Source: Arthrobacter zhangbolii
GTDB lineage: Bacteria; Actinomycetota; Actinomycetes; Actinomycetales; Micrococcaceae
Assembly (NCBI RefSeq): GCF_022869865.1
Contig: NZ_CP094984.1
Coordinates: forward strand, 372,001 to 436,000
DNA length: 64,000 nt
Direction: 5' to 3'
Positions 1 to 7,683 of the stretch are shown one piece after another (position 1 is the first letter of the stretch; each line of letters starts with the position of its first letter). The position numbers and the translations under genes are program-made. The notes below the pieces were generated by a model. It made no database searches, was not told where the DNA came from, and saw only the letters and a program-made list of their open reading frames with translations.

Positions 1-39
1 CCGGGAAATCGCCGTCGATGCAGCCCCCGCTCCGGCCAT
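1..39 (-). CDS. 5' end of an unidentified leftward gene (partial)
   Basis: Thirteen codons run off the left edge, starting at an ATG whose complement is at 37-39. The start is preceded on the minus strand by a purine-rich GGGGGA four bases upstream, a plausible ribosome binding site. The residues read M-A-G-A-G-A-A-S-T-A-I-S-R, too short to identify. The A/T-rich gap behind it holds a 12-bp palindrome. The MarR gene upstream on the same strand suggests this may be the MarR target, often an exporter, but that is inference only. Confidence 0.45.
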   Translation of the reverse strand, partial: MAGAGAASTAISR

Positions 40-74
40 GTTGTCCCCCAGTGATTCGTAAACCTTTAGTTAGT

Positions 75-86
75 TTATCTAGATAA
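75..86. promoter_or_regulatory. 12-bp perfect palindrome, candidate MarR operator
   Basis: TTATCTAGATAA is its own reverse complement and sits in an A/T-rich stretch (60-105) between the MarR gene and the start of the next leftward gene, about 36 bases from that start. MarR proteins typically bind short A/T-rich palindromes over the promoters they repress, so position and shape fit. No binding evidence is available. Confidence 0.45.
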
Positions 87-199
87 TAGCAAAGCGAAAG
101 GTAATCCGGGCGTATGTATGTCCATTGAGGGGGAGTGGCGGTGTCTGGTCTGGCCATCCCGAAGCGGGTGGCATTTCCGGCGGAGCCGGGTGAAGTGGC

Positions 200-727
200 C
201 TAAGGGGTGGGTGTCGGGGCGGCGTCCGCCGGTGGCTCTTCCAGTGAATCCCGCAGCCGGTTCATAAAGCGGATGACGACGTCGGCCTCGGCGGGGGAGA
301 GTTCGGCGGCGGCCTGCATCATGCGCCGGTGCATGTCCCCAACGGTCTCCCGGACTTCCTCATCGGACGTTTCGGTAGGGACAATCTCCCAGGCTCGCCG
401 GTCATTCGGGCGTGCGCGCCGCTGGACATAGCCACCACGTTCCAGGCGGTCAATCAGCGCCGTGGTGGAGGCAGTGGAAATGCCCAGCAGCCGGCTGAGG
501 TCCTTGGGTCCCAGGCTTCCGCCCGCCTGGCGTGCCTGCATGAGGTAGCGCATGGCAAGCAGGTCATTCTCATTCATGCCCATGGAGTCCTGGGTGCGCC
601 GGCGGATCTGCGTTTCGGTGGCACGGTAGCTCCGCACGGCGTCGAGTACGTCGCGGGCCCGCGGGTGCTCCGGATCCGGGGTGTACCAGTACCCGCCCTG
701 ATCGCCGGGCTGCTGGGGGATGTCCAT
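200..727 (-). CDS. MarR-family transcriptional regulator
   Basis: A 175-residue winged-helix repressor-like protein. Residues 72-120 carry the MarR DNA-binding core: a recognition-helix region (LGPKDLSRLLGISTASTTAL) followed by a basic wing with RRARPNDRR, the family's usual D-x-R signature in the wing. Flanking helices would form the dimer interface. I start at the ATG at 727, because an AGGAGG lies about 15 bases upstream and the 18 extra codons back to 781 look like untranslated sequence. It is followed on the same strand by a gene leaving the window, with a perfect 12-bp palindrome between them. The ligand and target are unknown. The upstream gap (728-890) is A/T-rich and is shared with the divergent iron-uptake operon. 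Confidence 0.85.
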   Translation of the reverse strand: MDIPQQPGDQGGYWYTPDPEHPRARDVLDAVRSYRATETQIRRRTQDSMGMNENDLLAMRYLMQARQAGGSLGPKDLSRLLGISTASTTALIDRLERGGYVQRRARPNDRRAWEIVPTETSDEEVRETVGDMHRRMMQAAAELSPAEADVVIRFMNRLRDSLEEPPADAAPTPTP

Positions 728-854
728 TCGCCCAATCCTAGTCCTCCTGAAGGCTAGCCCGGCTAGGGAACGGTGCGACACAATTCACACTGTAATTAGG
801 ACATAAAAATATGAGCTAATGCGTTCGGGTGTGGTCTGATGTTGTTTGTCCGAT

Positions 855-873
855 TTAGGACAGCCTTACTTCA
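855..873 (+). promoter_or_regulatory. DtxR/IdeR-type iron box
   Basis: TTAGGACAGCCTTACTTCA matches 13 of 19 positions of the actinobacterial iron-box consensus TTAGGTTAGGCTAACCTAA, and 15 if S/W degeneracy is allowed, including both the AGG and CTnAC half-site cores. It lies immediately upstream of the siderophore-uptake operon. Binding of Fe(II)-loaded DtxR/IdeR here would repress the operon in iron-replete cells. Its position also argues against the furthest-upstream possible start of the first gene, which would place the operator inside the coding region. Confidence 0.7.
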
Positions 874-890
874 GAGTGATAGGAACACCC

Positions 891-2045
891 TTGCCCGCAC
901 CCAGCGTCCCGCCGTCCATGTCCTCCATCGGGCCTTCGCGCCGAACCGTCCTTGGCGGAGCCGGTCTGGGCTTCCTTGCCCTGGCGCTTGGCGCCTGCTC
1001 ATCCCGGGAGACCGTGGGTGCGGGCAACCCGGCAGCCTCCGCCGGGTCCGGAAGCTTCACCGTGACGGACATGCGCGGCGTGCAGGTGTCCTTTGACGCT
1101 CCGGTGCAGCGAATCGCCACCACCGTGATCCCCTCCCCGTCCATGCTGGCTGCCGTGGACGGCGGCTACGGCCGGATTGCGGGCATCAATGAGTCCACCC
1201 TGCAGGCCAACCAGCAGGGCCTGTTCGGCGAGATGTTCCCGGAATCAAAAAAGACCACCACCATCTCCCCGTCCAGCTTCACGCCGAACATTGAAACCAT
1301 CACCGACCTGGAACCCGACGTTGTTTTCCAGTGGGCGGACCAGGGCGACGGCCTCGTGGAGCCGCTCGAAAATGCCGGGTTCAAGACCGTCTGCCTGCTC
1401 TACGGCACACAGGAGTACCTGGAAACCTGGGTGTCCCTGTTCTCCACCATCCTCGGCAAGCCAGGGCGCGGCACCGAAATTGTCGATTGGATGCACACCG
1501 AAATCTCGCGGCTGCAGGAGGAACTTTCCGGCGTCACAACGCCCGTTCGGGTGGTGCACCTGGGCCAGTCCGGTGACGGCTATTCGGCCTCGAACAAAAC
1601 CTCCTACATGCACTATTGGATGGAACTGGCCGGCGGGCAGAACATGGCCGCAGACAACATCTCCGCCGAGAACGTGGTGAGTGCCGAACAGCTGATCGAA
1701 TGGGATCCGGAGGTCATCACACTGGGCGGCTTCGACGCCCGCACTCCTGCAGAGGTCTATGCGGACAAGTCCCTTGCCTCGGTGTCCGCCGTGAAGAACC
1801 GCCGGGTCTACAAGGCCCCACTGGGCGGTTACCGCTGGGAGGTGCCCTGCGCGGAGTCGCCGCTGATGTGGCAGTGGGCGGCGGAAATCTACCACCCCGA
1901 CCGCACGGGCCACACACTGCGTGCCGCCATGAAGGAAAAGATCAGCTACCTCTACGGATACGACGTCTCCGAAGGGCAGATCGACGCCGCCCTGCGGCTG
2001 GACATGAACGGTGCCAGTGTTGGCTACGACGTCTTCCGCCGCTGA
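891..2045 (+). CDS. Siderophore ABC transporter substrate-binding lipoprotein
   Basis: First gene of an iron-uptake operon: the extracellular receptor that would deliver a ferric siderophore to the permease. With the TTG start at 891 the protein has 384 residues. Residues 16-36 form a signal peptide with a twin-arginine (SRRTVLG) and a lipobox ending A-L-G-A-C, acylated at Cys36, so it may be a Tat-exported lipoprotein. The rest is a class III periplasmic-binding fold (PeripBP/FecB-like): a motif on oxidised substrate with 'RIATTV' near the start, and 'EPDVVF' and 'WDPEVI' strand-ends typical of the family. Start is uncertain: TTG 891 has AGGA six bases upstream; ATG 918 and TTG 846 are alternatives, the last overlapping the iron box. 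Confidence 0.85.
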   Translation: MPAPSVPPSMSSIGPSRRTVLGGAGLGFLALALGACSSRETVGAGNPAASAGSGSFTVTDMRGVQVSFDAPVQRIATTVIPSPSMLAAVDGGYGRIAGINESTLQANQQGLFGEMFPESKKTTTISPSSFTPNIETITDLEPDVVFQWADQGDGLVEPLENAGFKTVCLLYGTQEYLETWVSLFSTILGKPGRGTEIVDWMHTEISRLQEELSGVTTPVRVVHLGQSGDGYSASNKTSYMHYWMELAGGQNMAADNISAENVVSAEQLIEWDPEVITLGGFDARTPAEVYADKSLASVSAVKNRRVYKAPLGGYRWEVPCAESPLMWQWAAEIYHPDRTGHTLRAAMKEKISYLYGYDVSEGQIDAALRLDMNGASVGYDVFRR

Positions 2046-2046
2046 G

Positions 2047-3162
2047 ATGGGCACGGCACCCGCCGCTGGTCCCGCGCGGAAAGTCCCCGCACCACCGGCC
2101 GGAGCACGCCGCGGAACCCCCACAGCTGCACGCCGCCGGCTGATCCTGCTGCTGTGCTTCCTGATCCTCTGCACGGTGGCCCTGGTGTCCATGGCCGCCG
2201 GCCGCTACTGGGTTCCCCCGAACGAGATCCTGCGCATCCTCGCCAATGAGGCCACCACCGTCTTTGGCGGGGAGGGAATGCTCCGGCGGACCTGGACTGA
2301 CCAGGAAGCCACCGTGGTCCTGGACGTGCGGCTTCCGCGCGTGCTGCTGGCCTTCCTGGTGGGCGGGGCACTTTCGCTGGGAGGTGCCTGCCTGCAGGCA
2401 CTGTTCCGCAACCCGCTGGTCAGCCCGGACATTATCGGCGTCACGGCCGGGGCATCCTTTGGCGGCGTGCTGGTACTGACCCTTGGCCTCTCCGGCGGCT
2501 GGATGGTGGGCGGAGCCTTCGGGTTCGGCCTCGCCGCCCTGGCCGGCGTGCTGCTGCTGGGCCGGCTGGGCGGACGGGACAACGCGATGCTGATGATTGT
2601 GCTCGGCGGAATTGTGGTGGCAGCCTTCTTCAACGCCCTGGTCTCCTTTATGACCTACATAGCGGACCCGTACTCCGAACTGCCCTCGATTGTGCACTGG
2701 CTGCTGGGCTCCATTGCCGCAGCGAGCTATGACAAGGTGCTCACCGCCCTGGTCCCGGTGGCGTTGGGCGCCGCCGTCGTGCTCGCCCTGCGCTGGCGGC
2801 TGAACGTGCTCTCGCTGGGCGACGACGACGCCGCCGCGCTGGGCGTGAACCCGCAGCGTTCGCGCGTGCTGCTGTTGTGCGCCGTCGCCCTGATGACCGC
2901 CGGGACAGTGGCCGTGGCCGGCGCCGTCGGCTGGGTGGGATTGGTGGTTCCGCATCTGGCCCGGCTCTGGGTGGGGCCGGATCACCGGGTGCTGCTGCCG
3001 GCGTCGCTGCTGCTGGGCGGCACGTACCTGATGCTCATTGACACCCTCAGCCGCTCCATCACCAGCAGCGAACTGCCGCTGGGCATCCTCACCGCCATTA
3101 TCGGCGCGCCCGTTTTCGTGGCGCTGCTGGCCCGATCACAGAAGAAAGGGCAGGTCTCATGA
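2047..3162 (+). CDS. FecCD-family siderophore ABC transporter permease
   Basis: A polytopic membrane protein of 371 residues with about nine to ten hydrophobic segments, matching the FecCD/BtuC permease family. Family hallmarks include R-L-P-R at the start of the core (DVRLPRVLLAFLVGGALSLG), the N-P-L-V-S-P-D-I-I-G segment, and the cytoplasmic coupling helix region around A-A-L-G-V. It is the only permease gene in the operon, so it probably forms a homodimer. The ATG at 2047 lies one base after the receptor's stop; a GTG at 2011 would overlap it. The N-terminus before the first membrane helix is a proline/alanine-rich cytoplasmic tail of about 30 residues. Confidence 0.88.
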   Translation: MGTAPAAGPARKVPAPPAGARRGTPTAARRRLILLLCFLILCTVALVSMAAGRYWVPPNEILRILANEATTVFGGEGMLRRTWTDQEATVVLDVRLPRVLLAFLVGGALSLGGACLQALFRNPLVSPDIIGVTAGASFGGVLVLTLGLSGGWMVGGAFGFGLAALAGVLLLGRLGGRDNAMLMIVLGGIVVAAFFNALVSFMTYIADPYSELPSIVHWLLGSIAAASYDKVLTALVPVALGAAVVLALRWRLNVLSLGDDDAAALGVNPQRSRVLLLCAVALMTAGTVAVAGAVGWVGLVVPHLARLWVGPDHRVLLPASLLLGGTYLMLIDTLSRSITSSELPLGILTAIIGAPVFVALLARSQKKGQVS

Positions 3163-4040
3163 CCGTACTTTCCATGCCGCGCCCCGCGTCCGGAAACCAG
3201 GGGCAGGACCCGCTGATGCAGGTGGCGGACCTGGGGTTCCGCTACTCACGGCTGCGGCCCTGGCTGTTCCGCAACCTGGGCTTCACACTGCAGCCCGGCG
3301 AAATCCTTTCCATCCTGGGGCCCAACGCCCGGGGCAAGACCACGCTGCTCAAATGCCTGGCCGGCCTGCTGGCCCCGCGCGAAGGATCCGTGTCCTGCGC
3401 CCCGGGGATCGGCTACGTGCCGCAGGACCACGGCGCAGGGCCTTCCTTCAGCGTCGCCGAAATGGTGCTGATGGGCCGCACCCGGCACCTGCGGGCCTAC
3501 CAGACTCCGCGGCGCGAGGACCATGACGCCGCCGAGGCCGCCATGGAGCGGGTGGGCGTGGCCGCCTGGGCGGAACGGGACTACTCCGAGCTGTCCGGAG
3601 GGCAGCGGCAGCTGGTACTGATTGCCCGGGCGGTGGCCTCCGGCTGCGAGCTGCTGATCCTGGACGAGCCGGCCTCCGCCCTGGACCTGAACAACCAGTC
3701 CCGCGTGCTGGCGGTACTGTCCGGCCTGGCCTCCGACGGTATGGGCATCATCATGACCACCCACCACCCGGACCACGCCCTGCACGTGTCCAAAAATGTG
3801 CTGCTGTTTGTCGGCAGCCATGACGTCCGCTGGGGTCCCACCGATGAACTGCTTACCGGCCCCGCCCTGTCCGAGGTGTACGGCCTGCCCATCTGTACCC
3901 CCACCGTGGGAACCGTCTCGGGCGAACGCGTGATCGCGGTCCCGGACTTCGGCCCGTCCTGCCGCGCCTGCCCGGTGCCCGAAGCCGTTGGGGCACCGTT
4001 GATTGACCTTCCCCTGCCTATCCGAAAGGACCTTCCGTGA
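3159..4040 (+). CDS. Siderophore ABC transporter ATP-binding protein
   Basis: Cytoplasmic ATPase (293 residues) that would power the permease; its ATG overlaps the permease stop by four bases. Walker A is GPNARGKT (residues 54-61), with Ala-Arg replacing the common Gly/Ser pair but the essential Gly-Lys-Thr kept. The signature LSGGQRQ is at about 145 and Walker B LLILDEPAS at about 165, with an H-loop histidine in TTHHPDH. The C-terminal tail carries a CRAC motif (Cys-x-x-Cys) near residue 267, outside the normal ABC fold, which could bind metal or be redox active. It is translationally coupled to the next gene by another four-base overlap. Confidence 0.92.
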   Translation: MTVLSMPRPASGNQGQDPLMQVADLGFRYSRLRPWLFRNLGFTLQPGEILSILGPNARGKTTLLKCLAGLLAPREGSVSCAPGIGYVPQDHGAGPSFSVAEMVLMGRTRHLRAYQTPRREDHDAAEAAMERVGVAAWAERDYSELSGGQRQLVLIARAVASGCELLILDEPASALDLNNQSRVLAVLSGLASDGMGIIMTTHHPDHALHVSKNVLLFVGSHDVRWGPTDELLTGPALSEVYGLPICTPTVGTVSGERVIAVPDFGPSCRACPVPEAVGAPLIDLPLPIRKDLP

Positions 4041-5527
4041 TTATCCGACTGATCGGCGGCACGCCCATGCGCGGTCAGGCCGACCCGTCCTGGCGCGGTG
4101 CCATCTCCGACGCCGATGCCTACGACCTGACCAACGACGCCGCGCGGGCCCGGATTCTCTCCGCCAACGGCTTGGTGATCAGCGGCGGTGTGGACCACCT
4201 GCTGCTGGGCCGCTACCGGGAGGAACTGACGGCTTTTGTCCGCTCCGGCGGCCGGGTGCTGGTCAACGGCCAGGTGGTCAAGCCGTTCATCGACGGGCTG
4301 GCCGTGTGGCGGAAGCTGGAATTCCGCGGTGCGCAGGATGTCCGTCCACACGCCGTCAGCGAGCATCCGGTCTGGAACGGGATCGATGACCGGGACCTGC
4401 ACTACCGCACCGGCGTGCCCGGTATCCACAGCTATGAGCGGCTGGAGGAGATAGGCGTAGCCGGTTTCTACGGCCGCGGCTACCACCTGGACCTGCCCGA
4501 AGGAGCCCAGGTCATCACCGGCATTGGCTCCTACCGGCTGCCGCTGGACTACGCCTACCGCATCGGCGCCGGCGAAGTGCTGGTGCACGGCGGCAATGAC
4601 CTGGAGAGCTTCAGCGACGACGGCTACAGCACCCGGGTGCTTGGCCCGAACCTGGTGGCATGGCTCGAAGCGGGACGGAACGACGGCGCACGGAACGATG
4701 GCGGACGGGACGGCGGGACCAGCGTGCGCAACGGCGCGCAGAACGGCGGCACTGATGCCGCCGTCGTCCGCGTTCTCCCCGCCGCCGCCCCGGCGGATGC
4801 CGCCGTCGCCCGCGCAGCCCGCGATGCTAGGGTTTCCCGCGAATCCCGCGAATCCCGCGAATCCCGCGAATCCCGGGCACCGGGTGCTGCGCCGCGGATC
4901 GGGCTGCTGCACTGCGGCGCCTTCCAGCCGCTGCGCACCCTTGCTGATCCGGCGCTGGCACCCTACCGGCTGGAATCCGTGTACCTCCCGGACGCTGATC
5001 CGGCCGTGCTGGCGGACCTGGACGTGGTGCTGGTCAGCGACCGGCTGCACCAGGGCCAGCTGGAGCGTTTTGTCCCGGCACTGCTTGCGGCGCTGGAGGA
5101 TCCGGGGAAAACGGTGATCGTACTGGGCGAAAACAAGGTGGAGCAATGGCTGCCCGGTGTTGGCTACACCTTCCGGCCCACAGTGTTCTGGAAATGGCGC
5201 ACGGGCGAGGACAACGGCACCCGGCTGCGGCTGCCGGAGGACCCGATGTGGGAGTTCTTTACCCCGTGGTCCGTGTCCTGGCACCATCACGGATTGCTGC
5301 ACCCGCGCCCCGGGGCCCGGTCACTGGTGGTCATGGAAGAGGACGGTGCCGAGGTGGGGACCCTGATGTATGTGGATGAGGTCAACCAGCCCGCCCGTCT
5401 GCTGGTGACCACCATGGACCCGGTGTACCACCACGGATCCGGGTTTATGCCCGGGGCCTCACAGCTGCTGTACTCACTGCTGCGCTGGGTGACCGCCACA
5501 CGTTCGTCCGCGGGGAAACACCCCTGA
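4037..5527 (+). CDS. Unknown two-domain protein of the siderophore-uptake operon
   Basis: A 496-residue protein starting at GTG 4037, overlapping the ATPase stop by four bases, so almost certainly made with the transporter. I do not recognise the family with confidence. Residues 1-215 and about 285-496 each look like an alpha/beta fold resembling glutamine-amidotransferase-like or ThuA-like domains (the first with ISGGVDHL and GGRVLVNG, the second with KTVIVLGE). Neither shows a clear Cys nucleophile. They are joined by a low-complexity linker (about 215-285) rich in N, D, G and R, ending in an in-frame 9-bp DNA repeat coding S-R-E four times. There is no signal peptide, so it is probably cytoplasmic. 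A role in handling imported siderophore is inferred only from operon position. Confidence 0.75.
   Translation: MIIRLIGGTPMRGQADPSWRGAISDADAYDLTNDAARARILSANGLVISGGVDHLLLGRYREELTAFVRSGGRVLVNGQVVKPFIDGLAVWRKLEFRGAQDVRPHAVSEHPVWNGIDDRDLHYRTGVPGIHSYERLEEIGVAGFYGRGYHLDLPEGAQVITGIGSYRLPLDYAYRIGAGEVLVHGGNDLESFSDDGYSTRVLGPNLVAWLEAGRNDGARNDGGRDGGTSVRNGAQNGGTDAAVVRVLPAAAPADAAVARAARDARVSRESRESRESRESRAPGAAPRIGLLHCGAFQPLRTLADPALAPYRLESVYLPDADPAVLADLDVVLVSDRLHQGQLERFVPALLAALEDPGKTVIVLGENKVEQWLPGVGYTFRPTVFWKWRTGEDNGTRLRLPEDPMWEFFTPWSVSWHHHGLLHPRPGARSLVVMEEDGAEVGTLMYVDEVNQPARLLVTTMDPVYHHGSGFMPGASQLLYSLLRWVTATRSSAGKHP
4835..4876 (+). repeat. 9-bp in-frame tandem repeat, about 4.6 copies
   Basis: The unit TCCCGCGAA is perfectly repeated at 4835, 4844, 4853 and 4862, then fades into TCCCGG at 4871. 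Because the unit is three codons long it encodes Ser-Arg-Glu repeats (SRESRESRESRESR, residues 267-280) and copy-number change would keep the frame. It lies in the interdomain linker of the unknown operon protein. Confidence 0.9.
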
Positions 5528-5552
5528 CCTGCGCTTGCGGGGGACGGGGGGA

Positions 5553-5590
5553 CTACAGGGTCAGGGCCATGCCCAGGGAAGTTCGGCGGG
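5553..5590 (-). pseudogene. Duplicated 3' end of the GNAT acetyltransferase gene
   Basis: Bases 5554-5579 are identical over 26 bases to 7173-7198, the last codons of the downstream acetyltransferase gene. Similarity continues imperfectly for about ten more bases. On the minus strand it reads S-L-G-M-A-L-T-L followed by a stop, exactly as in the intact gene. The two copies bracket the MFS transporter gene with a period of 1619 bases, so the exporter sits inside a segment bounded by direct repeats. Confidence 0.8.
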
Positions 5591-5606
5591 ATCGATGCCG
5601 AGAGGC

Positions 5607-5658
5607 TGCGGAGCGGGTTATTGGAAGACACGCAGTTTTCCGCCGGACCCGCTCCGCA
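5607..5658. promoter_or_regulatory. 12-bp inverted repeat upstream of the MFS gene
   Basis: TGCGGAGCGGGT (5607-5618) is the exact reverse complement of 5647-5658, with a 28-base spacer. It lies about 95 bases before the MFS start and just after the duplicated GNAT end. It could be a paired operator or an RNA stem in the leader; the long spacer and missing U-tract make a terminator unlikely. Confidence 0.5.
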
Positions 5659-5752
5659 TCCGCTGTGGGTGGTGCCACACTGGGGCCATGAGTCACCGCG
5701 CAGGGTGCAGCCGGCAAGCAGCATTCGCCCCGGTCCACACGTCTGGTCGTTC

Positions 5753-7171
5753 ATGAAGCCGGCGGGCAAAGCCGTCGTCGCGCTGATTGCGTGCTGCATC
5801 GCGCAGTTCGTCCTGACGGTCAACGGCTCGATCGTGAGCATCGTCCTGCCCGACATCGCGAAGGAGTTCGGCTCCTCGATGACGATGCTGCAGTGGACGG
5901 TCGGGGTCTACGTCCTCGCATTCGCCTGCCTCCTGACAGCGGCGGGCAACATGGCGGACCGACTCGGTCGCCGTCGCATCCTGCTTGCCGGACTCGCCGT
6001 CATCCTGATCGGCTCCGTCGTCTGCGCGCTGAGTCCCGATGTTGTCGTGCTCATCGTCGGCCGCGTCGTGCAGGCCGTCGGCGCAGCCATGCTCGCCTCG
6101 TCGGGGCTCGCCGCCGTCTCTGCCCGGTCGACCGACACCGCTGTGCGGGTCCGCGCGATCGCGTGGTGGGCCGCGATCGGCGGCGTCGCCCTGGCCGCAG
6201 GACCCTTCATCGGGGGCGTCGTCAGCGAGTTCTTCGGATGGCGCGGCGTGTTCTGGATGAGCGTCCCGGTAGCCCTCATCGGCCTGGCCCTGGTGCCAAT
6301 TGCCGTCAAGGAGTCGCGCAACCCCTCGCCGCTCCCGTTCGATGTCGTAGGGCAGCTACTGGTGTCGGGGTTCCTCGCCGCGCTGGCCTTCGCGATGATC
6401 GAGGGCACACAGCTGGGCTGGACCTCTGCACCGATCCTGATCTCGCTCGGGGCCGCGGCCGTCCTCCTCATCGTCTGGCTGCTGCGTGCCCGGCGCCGCC
6501 CGGATCCCCTGATCCCGCTCCGCCTCTTCGCTGACCGCCCTTTCGTCCGGGCGTCGCTCACCTCGATCATCGGCTTCGCCGCCGCCGCCGGGTTCTTCTA
6601 CATCGCCCCGCAGTATCTGCGCTCGATCCGCGGGGAGAGCGCGCTGGAAGCGGGCATCTTCCTCCTTCCGCTCGCGATCGCCGCACTGGTCTCTGCCCAG
6701 CTGTCCGGGCGGATCGTTGCGGCCGGTCGGGCGGGGCAGGACCTGGTGGCGGGTGGAGGGATCATGGCACTGGGCTCGGTGATGCTGCTGCTGTGGTCGG
6801 ACGGCTCGCTGTGGGTGGAGGCGGCGTCGTTCGTGGTCTTCGGTTTCGGCTACGGACTGCTCAACGATCCGCTCAGCGTGGAGGAGCTCGCAGCGCTTCC
6901 CGACTCGGAGGCGGGTCTGGCCTCGTCGCTCTTCTCGACGTCGAAGCAGACCGGTCAGCTCTTGGGCATCGCGGTGGTTGGCACGATCCTGTCCGCAGCC
7001 TCGGCGGACTTTGCGAACGCCTACCGCCACGTGGGCGGGTGGGTCTGGATGGCGCTGCTGGTCTGCAGCATCGCTGTGGCCGCCCTGAACATCCCGTCCC
7101 TTGGCACCCGTACGAAGACGGCTCAGGCCCGCACCACCACGGCCCCGGACAACAGGCCTCGCACGTCTTGA
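5753..7171 (+). CDS. MFS transporter, DHA2 (drug/H+ antiporter) type
   Basis: A 472-residue integral membrane protein with about 14 hydrophobic segments, as in the EmrB/QacA exporter branch. The first helix has the expected start (FVLTVNGSIVSIVLPDIA) and the loop after helix 2 carries the MFS motif A-D-R-L-G-R-R-R. Such proteins export toxic organic compounds using the proton gradient; the substrate cannot be told from sequence. I start at ATG 5753 because the extra 44 codons back to 5621 are not hydrophobic and cover the inverted repeat. The gene's stop abuts the GNAT stop. Codon choice (many TCG, ATC and GTC codons) looks different from its neighbours, and flanking direct repeats suggest a separately acquired block. 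Confidence 0.9.
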   Translation: MKPAGKAVVALIACCIAQFVLTVNGSIVSIVLPDIAKEFGSSMTMLQWTVGVYVLAFACLLTAAGNMADRLGRRRILLAGLAVILIGSVVCALSPDVVVLIVGRVVQAVGAAMLASSGLAAVSARSTDTAVRVRAIAWWAAIGGVALAAGPFIGGVVSEFFGWRGVFWMSVPVALIGLALVPIAVKESRNPSPLPFDVVGQLLVSGFLAALAFAMIEGTQLGWTSAPILISLGAAAVLLIVWLLRARRRPDPLIPLRLFADRPFVRASLTSIIGFAAAAGFFYIAPQYLRSIRGESALEAGIFLLPLAIAALVSAQLSGRIVAAGRAGQDLVAGGGIMALGSVMLLLWSDGSLWVEAASFVVFGFGYGLLNDPLSVEELAALPDSEAGLASSLFSTSKQTGQLLGIAVVGTILSAASADFANAYRHVGGWVWMALLVCSIAVAALNIPSLGTRTKTAQARTTTAPDNRPRTS

Positions 7172-7591
7172 TTACAGGGTCAGGGCCATGCCCAGGGAGT
7201 CCGGCGCGGTTTCGAGGAAACCGTGCCGGGCATACAGGCGCCGTCCGGGCGGATCCGCCATCAGCGTGACCCAGGCGCCGGCCGGGGCTTCGGCCCGAAT
7301 TTGGGCCAGCAGCTCGGTGAGCACGCGGTCGCCCAGTCCCTGCCGCTGGTGGCCGGGCAGCACGGCCATATCCGCAATATGGAAGTACCAGCCGCCGTCA
7401 CCGATCACCCGTCCCATGGCCACCGGCGTCCCGGTGGCTGTTTCGACAATGTGGACGGCCGCCCAGCTGCCGGGTAGAGCCGCCCGGGCCTGGTCCGCAC
7501 GCTTCGGGCTGAGCCCGGACTCCGCGCGCAACCGGAGGTAGGCCTCCACCGGAGGGGCGGTATGCAGCAGGCGGTACGGTTCATCAGTCAT
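7172..7591 (-). CDS. GNAT-family N-acetyltransferase
   Basis: A compact 139-residue single-domain acetyltransferase. The acetyl-CoA-binding signature is visible as V-L-P-G-H-Q-R-Q-G-L-G (Q/R-x-x-G-x-G/A type) at about residues 77-87, preceded by the strand 'YFHIADMAV' that forms the beta-bulge. The C-terminal RRLYARHGF is the usual Y-x-x-x-G-F ending of GNATs. The substrate is unknown. Its last 26 bases are duplicated upstream of the MFS gene (5554-5579). It converges with the MFS gene: the stops touch. Confidence 0.88.
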   Translation of the reverse strand: MTDEPYRLLHTAPPVEAYLRLRAESGLSPKRADQARAALPGSWAAVHIVETATGTPVAMGRVIGDGGWYFHIADMAVLPGHQRQGLGDRVLTELLAQIRAEAPAGAWVTLMADPPGRRLYARHGFLETAPDSLGMALTL

Positions 7592-7683
7592 GGAGGAAAT
7601 GCTTCCACGTCCGCCGGCCCGGACGCCGTTTTATTACGGGGCGGCACCGGGCTGCGGCGGTGCCGGACCCTGCCGGGGTTTCC

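Noticed and set aside
5621-5752. 44-codon upstream extension of the MFS gene.
   Set aside because: It encodes no membrane segment, begins with a TTG lacking a binding site, and spans the inverted repeat.
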